A model generated the notes under the pieces. It was given only the letters and a program-made list of their open reading frames with translations, ran no database searches and was not told where the DNA came from. Made by a program: the position numbers and the translations under genes. From positions 103,049,290 to 103,113,289 of the forward strand of contig CM075649.1 in the NCBI GenBank assembly GCA_037953625.1: a DNA stretch of 64,000 nt, in the 5' to 3' direction. This DNA is from Crotalaria pallida (Eukaryota; Streptophyta; Magnoliopsida; Fabales; Fabaceae). Shown here in pieces: positions 34,901 through 45,013 of this stretch. The number at the start of each line of letters is the position of its first letter. Position 1 is the first letter of the stretch.

Positions 34901-36900
34901 AATAATTTTTTTTTTTATAATCTATGTATTTGGATTGAAATGAAACTCACTTATATTTGGAAGTAATGACATATAAATATCATCTTGTATTTTTTTATTA
35001 TATTTAATTGAACAATTTTCATCTCTCTGCCACATTTACTCACTCTTACTGCTTATCATTTATTTTTACAGGTTTTGATAACAAATTGTATGAGCGAAGG
35101 CATGATATGCAACTATCACCTTAAACAAAGTAGCATGGAGTTTGAAATGTTTTTTCTAAAAAAAAAAAGTTTTGAAATGTTTGATTTTACTATTAATGAA
35201 CTTGATTTCCATCTTTATTCCGCTTCTGCAAAATAACTGTCATCTTGATTCTTGAGTATTCACAGCCAAAAATCAATTTTGTGAAGTATTTATGTACAAA
35301 TTATGGAAGATGGAAAGAAGCCACATTATTTTTTGAATGTACAATTTGCATTGTGGCACTCTTTGACACAAATAATTTTAATCTTGAATTATTACTTTAT
35401 AAAATATGCAAACTATTTTGTCTTTCTTCTGCTCATGAATGTATTTAGTCCTCTTTTTTTTTCTTTTTCCAACTAATGCACATTTGTATTAAATACTTTC
35501 ATATATACCTTCATGATTTTATTATCATACTACCTGAAAAACTTTACTAAAAATAATATAACAAAATTTTGGACAAAAATATTATAATCGAATTACAATA
35601 TCATTCAAAATTTGAATTTGGACTTAATATTTTACTAGTAAGCGACGAAAGCCTACAATTAAATGATAAACTCATATATTAAAGATTTTAATTTTTAGTG
35701 TATGAGTATGTTCTTTTCAAATAATTAATTATTAATTATTGTAGCAAATAATGACTATTATTGAAAAGAGAACAAAAATAACTCATTATAAAGATAACAA
35801 TATGCCCAATGATCCATCAATAAAATTACGATACCAATTGCTTTATTTTTAAAGCAGTAAAATACACACCATGGACCAAACCTTCCTTGTCTCCATTTCT
35901 AAGTCTTGCTTAACCATCCTAATAAAACACAGAACCATCTACTAAAATATAATCAAAGAAAGCATAGATTTACTTAAGACTAAAGCTATGACATAATTTA
36001 TGTGTGAAAATTTGTCTCCTGTGGCATACAACTATGGAAGTTTGACATGGATTTTGGAAGGTGGGGAGATTGGGCTTCACTTATCTCCATAGGTGGGCTT
36101 AGATGAATAAATTCAGAGCTTTGAAGAAATTAGCTTTTTGATTTACCAAGTAATTGCTCTAGTTTTATACATGAGTGTAAATTTGCTATATAAAAACTAT
36201 GATACTGAGATATGTTTATGTGTTACAATCAACTTTCAAAGTGTTTATTTCTAATTGGTCAACCAAGTTAAAAAGGAAAAAACCTGTTTCATATATTATA
36301 ACTCATAAGATTTATAAAAGCCTATTAAAGCCATTGCAGTCACAACTTCTAGGTTGAATGCAAAAGCAAATGTGCAGTTAGAAAACAATGTTTATCATCA
36401 TCACCATTCATGCAACCAATAAAAGAAAACAGAGGCATTGATTTTCAAAATTATATCTTAGAAAAATTGATTTTCAACCACTTATGTTGCAGAAGAATCA
36501 AATAATAAAAAATACATTAAAACTAAACAGTGAGACACCAAAAAAAACATATATAACAATACCACAACAGATCTTATAATGTTGGCAATTCCTCAAACTA
36601 AACAATAAGGATAGTTATTACAATGAAATTTTGTCAAACACATGGCGTGAACTTTTCATAATAAAGCCAATTTACATAAATGACTTAGAGAGAAATTGCA
36701 TTATCTCATTAAACTAAGCTTCAAATTTAAGACATTTGTAATCAACAACTTAAAACTGAAAAAACTTTAAACATTGCCTTATATCAAGGAAATAAAAATA
36801 ATAAGTAGTCATGAAAAATTTACATTTTATCTTGATTAATAGATGGAAGGCTTTCATGAGGTCCACAATAGTGTCTCTTTCTCCTATAGAATACTTGATA
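34901..36900. other. AT-rich stretch without recognised features
   Basis: No frame with coding character, no LTR ends and no clear repeat array. The 67-codon frame at 35245-35448 has no recognised similarity. Nothing further is supported. Confidence 0.5.
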
Positions 36901-36929
36901 TTAAGTGCTCAAAACTATATATCATCATC

Positions 36930-39900
36930 AAATGCTCCATTGCCTTGCCAAAATCTGTCATAATTTGTTGAAATTAAACAGTCAATTATTGGTGAAAACA
37001 TAGCATGACCAAACCAAATGGCATAAAAAAATTACCCCTTTTTTTTTAAATACATTTGTATAAGAGGTCCTGGAAAAGTCTCATCATCCCTTTGCTCACT
37101 CCACTTTTCGACCTGCAACAATTTAATCCAAAATAGAAAAATTAAAATAGAGGAGAGCTAAACCAATTAGTTTACTACAGAGTCAATTTCCAGGCTTATA
37201 TAAAAACTTTCATCTCAAAAATTACAACCTTTCAGAGAAGGAAACTAAGAAGTAGCCAAAAGTGACTCAAAAATTACAACCTTTAAAAAATTACAACACT
37301 TAACATGTTGCATTATCATACCAGACACAGACTCGCTGTACATTCTTTATAACCGCTCATTTAAGTTCTTGCAAGGATTTGCCTGTAGAAAAGGGGTACA
37401 GTAGATCTATCTTCAAAAACAGTTATTTCTTTCACAGCTAAAAGTTTCCAAAAGTTAAGCATTGACGTATAGAACTGATAAAAAAACATTTTAGCCTGAA
37501 TAGTCAAACTTAAAGTTGCAGCAGATGAACATGCAGCATTAGTTCAATATAAGCTTCCACTAAAATAAAAAGAAATCCAAACTAAAATAATTCATGGACT
37601 TTTCTTTTCATCATACTGTTGACAAACAAATCAAATACTCAATACTTAAGGGCTAAGGCTCATAACCACGATAGGCTAACACGAAGATCCATGTTATCTT
37701 GTAGAATTCAATCCATCCTCTTCGGCAGGTTTCTTTGGATTTTGCCCTGGCTTAGTGTTGCCACCTGGAGGGGAAAAAAGAAATTCAAAAATAATGAGCT
37801 TCTGTCCATACTGGAGACTAAAAGAAAGAGGTACCAAGCAGCAAAAGGTAAATCATTCTCAAACTGTAAAACTCATAAATCCTTGAACTCATAAAATGCC
37901 ATGAAATTTATCTATAATTAGCCTATTAAAGGAAAGAGACAGATTGAATTTATTTAGCAGCTATGGGAGATGATAAACAGACATTCAAACCATAAAAAAA
38001 TGTTCAACAATTCATGACTTATTGCTCCCTTTTGGGAAGTCAACCTTCGGGTTGATGGAGCTCGTGCCACTAAGGAAGCAGCTGCGGCTGCGGCCACACG
38101 TGTTCTGCAAAATAAAATTTATGACATCAACATTCAGATTTGGAGCAGTTTCATCCATCTCTGCAACTTAAAATTTTGAAAAAGTTTGTACTCTCTAATC
38201 TCTACTACCTCTTATGAACATCAACATATTCATCTGTCTCATATAGCCAGATTTCAAACATTCCCCTGTCAAGCTTCAAAAACACAGTTTACTCATATGA
38301 AAGGTTTAAAACATAAGTATTGCCTTTCACTTATACAGTCATGTTTGAAACATTCCCCTCTCAGGTCTATGATGTATCATTACGTATGTTTTACCTAAAA
38401 AAGAAAAAAGAAGAAGTAGAAGAGTAAAGAACAATCAAAGTTTAATACTAAATTGATCAAAACACTAATTCGCGAGAGAAAAGGATTCATTATTCCTATG
38501 CCAAATATTGTACCTCTCTTTCTCTGTCACTACTCTATCTCTCTATATTGTACCTCTCTATTTTGTCATTCCAAAATGCAGAAATGACTTATGGTTACCT
38601 CAAGAAGACAATATTCTGAGAAACTAAATTAGAGGACACAATAGAGAACCATTAAGTCAGAGGACAAAACAGAAAACTAATGAGATCAAATGACTAACTC
38701 AAATCATGCTTAAATGATATGACCAAGTAATGAATTATTATTTTTATATTGAAATATACATGTTAAATTATAAATGTAAGTCGAAACAATAGAAGAATCA
38801 AGAGCATGAATCAAATTTATGCTAAGTTGAAAATATCTCAAATCTTGCAAGAATAAGAAGCTCACCTTTGAATTACTTGGATCAAGGGCCATAGTAGGAT
38901 TCCCAATCAAGTCATGAGCATAACCCCGTAGGAAACATCAAAAAGATGTTTTTAAAGTGAGTAATTGTGAGCGAATGATCATACTAAATAATAAAAACAA
39001 CAATCTAGAGACAAATGATTAAAAGGTGAGTATGATGACTTTTTGAGAATTTTTTGACCCTGATTAAAAGATGACCTTGGAATTACATCTTAGCTTTTAC
39101 ATGTCTTCTCCTTTTACCTCTGCAATTGAGGAATACAACATGGAACACCATTGAACAAACATAGCATTAAAAGAATATGAAAATTAAAGAAAGGATATCA
39201 AATGTTAGACATATAATGATAAAATAATTTACCTTGGTATTCAAAGTACCGTACCTGGAATTTAATAAAATCATAATGACATTGATTAGAAGATCACCTT
39301 TACAATCACTTTAGCTATTTCAGCATCATCACAAACCTCTAATACCAAAGCTTGATCACAAAAAATACCATGTAATTAGCAGCAGCATCAGAAAACAGAT
39401 AGCAATAGGCATCAATGCTTTGTAACAAAATAGCAATAACTGACAACAACAACAAGAAATATAAATAGCAGCAGCAACAACAACAAATAGGAGCAAAACA
39501 AATTCAAGTCATCATATGCCTATATTTTCGTCGAGGATGTATGAGAGACTTACAAAAACCCGGGGAAATTCACCGTCACATCCTTTTGCATATTTTCTCC
39601 ATACTCATCAGTTTTGTAGGAATAAGGTAAATTTCCCTGATGCACTTCACCAAGGATGTTACTGCATTCTACCATTCAATTAGTCAACTGATCAGTCTTA
39701 CATACATGATGTACTAAGCAGTGTGATAGAAAACTTAAGTTTCCTTTTGTTCGCTGCCTTCCTCAAATGCGTTGTTAGTAGTCATTGCTGAAAGGAAATT
39801 ATGCTTTTTAATCATAGCTCCATTGTATAACACAGAAAATGAACTCTGTTCAATAAAATAAAAAAGAACCATGACATTTTTTTCAACATGTAAGATCAAA

Positions 39901-40170
39901 TTATCATTGTTGCAGTAACATTAAAGGATTGTGACTTGATTAAATTCATAAAAATACCCATTTGAAGGAAAAAACCCATTAGAAAAACAATAGTAAACCC
40001 CAAATCAAAAACTCCAAGAATAAAAAAAAGAGTGTCGTGTTACCGTAAGTGATGGTGAACCACCATGAATCCAACAACACCATGGCAAGTCTCCATTCTT
40101 AAATTTCAATATAAGCCATAACCTGTACAGAAGCAAGAAAAAAAACGAAATGGGTTAGGGATTTGAGGAT
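36930..40170 (-). pseudogene. Exon-like segments of an unrecognised gene or pseudogene
   Basis: Several minus-strand stretches read through in one frame between good splice signals. They are 39554-39668 (NILGEVHQGNLPYSYKTDEY, then QKDVTVNFPGF, donor GTAAGT); 39298-39350 plus the 22-base 39233-39254 (ALVLEVCDDAEIAKVIVK, then VRYFEYQ); 38866-38927 (GYAHDLIGNPTMALDPSNSK); about 38000-38104 (TRVAAAAAASLVARAPSTRR); 37694-37764 (GNTKPGQNPKKPAEEDG, stop at 37694); about 37060-37112; and about 36930-36970. The acceptor expected before 38927 reads TACG where AG is needed, which suggests decay. I do not recognise the protein, and the segments may belong to more than one gene. Confidence 0.4.
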
Positions 40171-40184
40171 GAGAATGAAAATAT

Positions 40185-40550
40185 TTAAAATACCCAAATC
40201 CAGAAAAGAGAGACATGGTAGAGATTGATGAGATAGGGCAAAATGGGTGAGCGGAGCGGGTGATGGTGGTGGCCACTGCGATTTCCGGCGGTGTGGTGAT
40301 GGGAGAGTGAGAGAGCAGGAGAGAGAGCGAGTGGTGGTGGCGGTGCGATTCGCGGCGGTGTGGTGGTGGCGGCGCGAGTCGCGGTGGCGTGGTAATGTGA
40401 TGATGAGAGAGAGTGCGGGAGTGAGAGAGTGAGAAAGAGAGATAGAGTTGAGAGAGGGAGAAATGAGAAGAAAGAGAGAGTGGGAAAGAAGAAAGACTGA
40501 GAGTCGTGAGGCAGGTTTTTGTTTTTTTTATTATTTATCACACACATACA
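40185..40550 (-). promoter_or_regulatory. CT-rich 5' leader and probable start region of the minus-strand gene
   Basis: On the minus strand this is rich in CTCTCT and CACCAC, a common 5'-leader composition in plants. It is followed by a pyrimidine tract and CAG near 40121, as expected of a leader intron. A 120-codon frame exists but is low complexity and unlikely to be coding. Confidence 0.4.
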
Positions 40551-40869
40551 TTGAACAACTATATATCATATATACATTGCCTCTTCAGCCTCTGGGAAGT
40601 TTCGTCAAGACTTCACTCATTAATAGTTAATAGTGTTATTAATGAGTGTTTTGAACGGGAAATGAGTATTAAGGTGTATGATACCCATTTGAATTTATAA
40701 ATAGTATTGGTCCCCCTTCAATGAAAATCTGAATTTGGTCTGCACGGACTTGAGACCTAGTTAAATTAAATTAGGAAAATGTTAAGCCAACATCTGCGTG
40801 AGACATCATACGGGTACACCGTATGTGTATGGTATGAACTTAATAGGAAAAGTCGAAATTGCCCTCCAA

Positions 40870-41270
40870 AATTCCCTCTTTTTCACTTGTCTCTTCTTTC
40901 CCTCCTCTTTCATTTGGTTCCCTCTTAATCTAGCTGCTCTCTCACTCTGTTCCTCTCTCTCATTCTCTCTCCCTCGCCATAGCCGTCGGATTTCTCTCTC
41001 TTGTGCTTCGATTCGGCTTTCCTCTCTCTCGCTCCCTTTTTTTTCTCCTCATCCTTCAACCTTCCTTCTCTCTGACTCTCGGCCATTGTTGCTCTCTCTC
41101 ACTCTCAACCTTGTCCGTCCGTTTGACACTCCTCTCTCTCCCTCATTCTGTGCTCCGTCGTCGTTCCTCTCTCTCCCATTCCGTTCTTCTCTATCTCCCT
41201 TTCCGTTCGCTGCCGTACTTCTCTCTCACTGGTGTTGAAAGTCGGTGCTCTGTGTTTGATACTTCATTCG
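40870..41270 (+). other. CT-rich leader exon of a plus-strand gene
   Basis: CTCTCTC-rich block ending in a strong splice donor, TTCG/GTGAGT, at 41271. After removing the nested insertions (41431-62178 plus a TSD copy), the next acceptor-like site, CTTGTAG, is at 62796-62802, ~650 bases on, directly before the exon at 62803. Frames within (40798-41238) are serine/leucine-rich and low complexity; coding status is unknown. Confidence 0.45.
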
Positions 41271-41683
41271 GTGAGTTTTTTCTTCATGTGCTCTAATGCA
41301 GTAGTGAATCCTTTTGTTGGTCCATATTTGGGTGAAATCCCTAATTTTTGTAACAAAATTAATTTAGGGTTTGTGATAAGAAAAAAATTGGACTTATCAA
41401 TAATGCTATTATCTCTCTTGCTCGTGGATTATGTAACACCCCTAATTTTGTCCCTTGAATATTATATTTATATAATAAAAGTTTATTTTTCAAATTATAA
41501 AGTTTTCTTTTAAATCGATTAATTATATAGATAATGTGCATTTAATTAGTAAATATTTTAAATGAGTAAATTATGTGAAAATATAATTTTCATAGTTTGA
41601 TCCTTAAATTAGGACCTAATAATGATATTAGAAAGGTTTTTGGAGGGAAAGGAATTAGAAACTAAATTTTTGAATTTTCCCAG

Positions 41684-41720
41684 CATCTAACCGGTTAGAT
41701 GTGCCCTGTAACCGGTTAGA
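41684..41720. repeat. CCGGTT-core palindromes
   Basis: CATCTAACCGGTTAGATG at 41684-41701 is a perfect 18-base palindrome, followed by TAACCGGTTAGA. Further copies are near 42774-42786, 42796-42806 and, degenerate, 43140-43175. Confidence 0.85.
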
Positions 41721-41849
41721 CGATGAACCCAGAAAATTGAGTTAGTGCGTTTTGATGAGTAATCACTCGATTAATCCGTTAATCGCCACGAAATCAACCA
41801 TAAACGCAGTGGGAAATACGTGTCGACCTGCATGGCAATGGAATTGTTC

Positions 41850-41858
41850 TATAAATAG
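41850..41858 (+). promoter_or_regulatory. TATA box of the large solo LTR
   Basis: TATAAATAG followed by CCCCAA, a strong plant TATA context. It fixes the LTR orientation as plus. Confidence 0.65.
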
Positions 41859-43481
41859 CCCCAATTGATCAAGGTTTTGGTTCATTTGTTGATCTGAAGG
41901 TGTTGAAGCTCTGTTAGGGTTCCTGAATTCGTTTTTGCAATTCTTCTTGTTCTCAGAGAGTTTAAGTGTGAGTGATACACCTTTACAAAGCTTAAATCAA
42001 GGGCTTTGTATAGATATAAAAATCGTGAGTTGAGAGTTCCTGAGGTAGGAGAAATCAAAGCACGAAGTGGAGGCTTTCAAGCTGTCAACATTGTTTTTGT
42101 GTTCGTGGAGCTGTCTTGGAGCTTCAATTTTGGTAAGCTCAAGCATTCTTTTGACCTCAAATCTGTCCAATTTTGTAGTGCATGTTGCATAGAACACAAT
42201 CTAACCACTTTCCCCAATTTGTTTATCCTTTTCATGTGTTAAAATCTCTGATCTTTGAACCCTATCAAAACTGTCCTGCATGAGAGCAAAATCTGTGATT
42301 TTGGAGTGTCTCTGTGTCAATCTTGTTGTGGCTGTGTTGATCCTCATTAAGCACGACCCTAAGGTAAGGGAGAAGCTAATTAATCACTAGAATGAGAATA
42401 ATTACTAGGAAATTTAGGTATGAGTCACCATGAGACTCAAAAAGGGCATATATTTTAGAGGTTAAAGGCTTGGAGGCCAATTTCACTTGTTCCAGGACTT
42501 AGAGCAAGTTTCAATGAATGCATGCAAGCTATGTGTGTGAAAGTTTGATGTTAAAATCTTGTATATGTGAAATTGGTATGTTAAGTTGTCATTTATGTAT
42601 TTTCATGCAATTTGATGTGTGTTTTTGAAATGCATGAGTGTTGAATGTAATTGAGGGTTGGAATATGTTTAATTCATAGGAGTAAAGCTCTGATTATAGT
42701 TGGAATGGATTGGAAATGAATAAAATTAGAAATGACATGCAAAATCCCAAAACAGTGTTATGTTCTGCATGTTTTAACCGGTTAGGCTGTCGTGTAACCG
42801 GTTAGAACCTGGCAGATAGGAAAAGTAAATTCTGCATTTTAATAAATCAACTTCCACCATTTCCAATTTGTGCTTCCAATCTTATTCTGCTATAAATTAC
42901 ACTGTTTATGAAAATGAATGTGAATGGATTCAAGGAGCTTTATGACTTAGAGTTTTTAACAACTTTAAAAGATGAATTAAGCCATGAGATGTTGCTTCAA
43001 CACTTGGGACATTCTTTGGAATGAACAAAATCAATTTGAGGTATTTGAGTTATCCCTAATCTGTTTTGAGTGTTGGATTGAATTGGAAAAATTAAAAATG
43101 GCTTCAAACTTTAAAGAAAATTATGTTTTGCCTGCAGATTCTAACTAGTTAGAATCCGTTGTAATCGGTTAGAGACTGACGGCAGTGAAAAATAAATTGA
43201 ATTATAATGTAAACTTTATTGTGCCATTTTAATTTATCTTTTTCAATTTAATACTAATCTAATTATCTTAAATAATAAAGTATGATTTTAGGGGATAATT
43301 CATGGAACCTCAAGTTAAGCTATATTACTAAGAAAGTATGGAATTCTTAGTAATGTTATAGGCTGTATGTGTTGAAAAATGGAAAGTGAGACATTAATTA
43401 ATGGCCAACGAAATTGAGAAAAATATTGTATGCATTCATGCATGGTGAAAGGTGATGAAATAGGTTGGCAAGGATCGTTTA

Positions 43482-43687
43482 TCATGTTCTGGGAACATGA
43501 GGAGGGTACTCTAGGAGTACCAAATTGATGAAACCTACTTGATGACACATTCTGGGAATGTGGCCAGTGTCTGGGACATGGTTTTTATGCGTTCTGGGAA
43601 CGTAATGCACACTCTGGGAGTGGTGCTTGTTTTCCAAGTATGGTTTGCCATACGTTCTGGGAACGTATGTGAGTGTTCTGGGAACAC
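43482..43687. repeat. Array of eight triloop hairpins with covarying arms
   Basis: All have a three-base centre (TGG seven times, TAG once) between TC and GA. Arms are TCATGTTC/GAACATGA (43482-43500), GGTACTC/GAGTACC (43505-43521), CACATTC/GAATGTG (43546-43562), TGTC/GACA (43568-43578), CGTTC/GAACG (43590-43602), CACTC/GAGTG (43610-43622), CATACGTTC/GAACGTATG (43649-43669) and GTGTTC/GAACAC (43673-43687). The arm sequences differ, yet both sides match each time. The Tat element inserted at the last hairpin. Confidence 0.92.
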
Positions 43688-43690
43688 ATT

Positions 43691-44328
43691 TGTAGTGTCC
43701 TTGAACACTAGATGTCCTTAACCCTCTAAGCACTCAAGATTATGGAAACCAGGAGCCCAAGAGAGGATCAAGTATTAATGTGTGACTTGTGATATTTCTG
43801 CAGTTCCAGTTGGGAAAAGCAGGATCTCCCTAGTCAACGTGTGTGTGCAGAGTGTCAACTTAGGGATGAGAGTACTTACCTGAAACCCTAGCTGTGATGA
43901 GCTATTTATAGGGTTTGGAGGAGGCTGATATGAGCCGTTTGGGCCCTGCATCAGAGCTGTGCTGAACCAGGATTCTGTGAGATAATATCGATGGATTATG
44001 CTCTTAGAATCTAGTTAGGATCAGCTGAAGATCTCATGTCTAGGCTGTTGCGAGAATCCAGGAGAGATTTGCGGAAGGGATAAGAAGCCTTGGTGAGCCT
44101 GTGCTTATCCACGAGCCGACGATATGTCTCGGTCCTAGAGTCTCGAGCCTGATGGATTGAGGACCGATGGTGAGGCTCGGTTCCATCAAGTCCGTGCCTG
44201 GTCCTTTCGTATTGCTCGGATCCTACGAGTCCGAGCGGAGGGCTTTAATAGTAGGTGAACCGAGCAAAGTACCCTTAGAGAATCCCTTTAATAAGACTTA
44301 GGTCCGTATGTGGTCGGCAGACCATACA
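43691..44328 (-). repeat. 3' LTR of the Tat element
   Basis: 638 bp, the same length as the other LTR, with few substitutions between them. A minus-strand TATA box (TATAAATAG) lies at 43912-43920. Directly inside, 44329-44340 reads on the minus strand as a G-rich polypurine tract (GCTGGGGGGCT). Confidence 0.94.
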
Positions 44329-44340
44329 AGCCCCCCAGCT

Positions 44341-45013
44341 CGTAAGACTGGAAAGTCTATAGCGAGGTAGCAAGTGGCTAGGGTTGACCTTTTCACATGT
44401 CTTAGTTCGGAAGTGTGGGACAACTGTAACCATGTAGCCTGTTCGAGGTGACGTTTTAGGTTCTCTAGGTACGGCGCGTGTCTTGGGAAGTTGTGCCAAA
44501 TCATTTTGAATTTCGAATTTTGAAACAGCAACTTCAGCAACCGCCACGTCTTACCCTGCGAGTGGCTGAGTGGGTTAGTGGGCTTTCGGCCCAACGTGTG
44601 CATCGTGGAGGGAAACTAAAGGGGAAACTGAAGGGTTTTTTAAGGTTATTCGAATCCTATACTCCCATTTGCATCTTTCACAAATCAGAAACCTCTTCTT
44701 ATCTGCTCTAAACACGTCTCCTTTGCGCTATACTCATTTTCAGTTTTCACGAATCAGAAACCTTTGTTCTCATTTGCTCCAGAAACATTCCCTTTATTCT
44801 CGTCCGCGCGTTCACGATCATCCGTTGCTACCAACTTTTTCCAGAAATCAACAATTGAAAGCAGGTAATCCTTTCTTCTCTTATAACTTAAAACAACTTA
44901 TTCTTGGTTCTGTTTTTTCTATCTTTTGAGAGGGTTTTGCGTTTTGTGGGTTTTGCAGAAATTTGGGGGTTTTTGTTCTGGGTAAGTAGTTGGAGGGTTT
45001 GGGTTTCCTAATC
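44341..45013 (+). other. Upstream region of the antisense ORF, with a probable leader intron
   Basis: Between the 3' LTR and the extra ORF no minus-strand gene is visible. On the plus strand a donor-like CAG/GTAATC at 44862-44870 and an acceptor-like TTTTGCAG ending at 44958 could bound a ~95-base leader intron. No clear promoter was identified. Confidence 0.4.

Noticed and set aside
43482..43687. Heat-shock elements
   Set aside because: Heat-shock elements need two-base spacing between GAA and TTC units; here the centre is three bases and the arms extend symmetrically well beyond.
43482..43733. Minus-strand frame with repeated VPRT peptides
   Set aside because: The repeats are a by-product of the TTCTGGGAA hairpins; arm symmetry is present in all copies, while the reading frame between them is not conserved.
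44275..44711. Several 77-101 codon frames next to the Tat 3' LTR
   Set aside because: They overlap each other on both strands, cross the LTR and PPT, and show no known motif.
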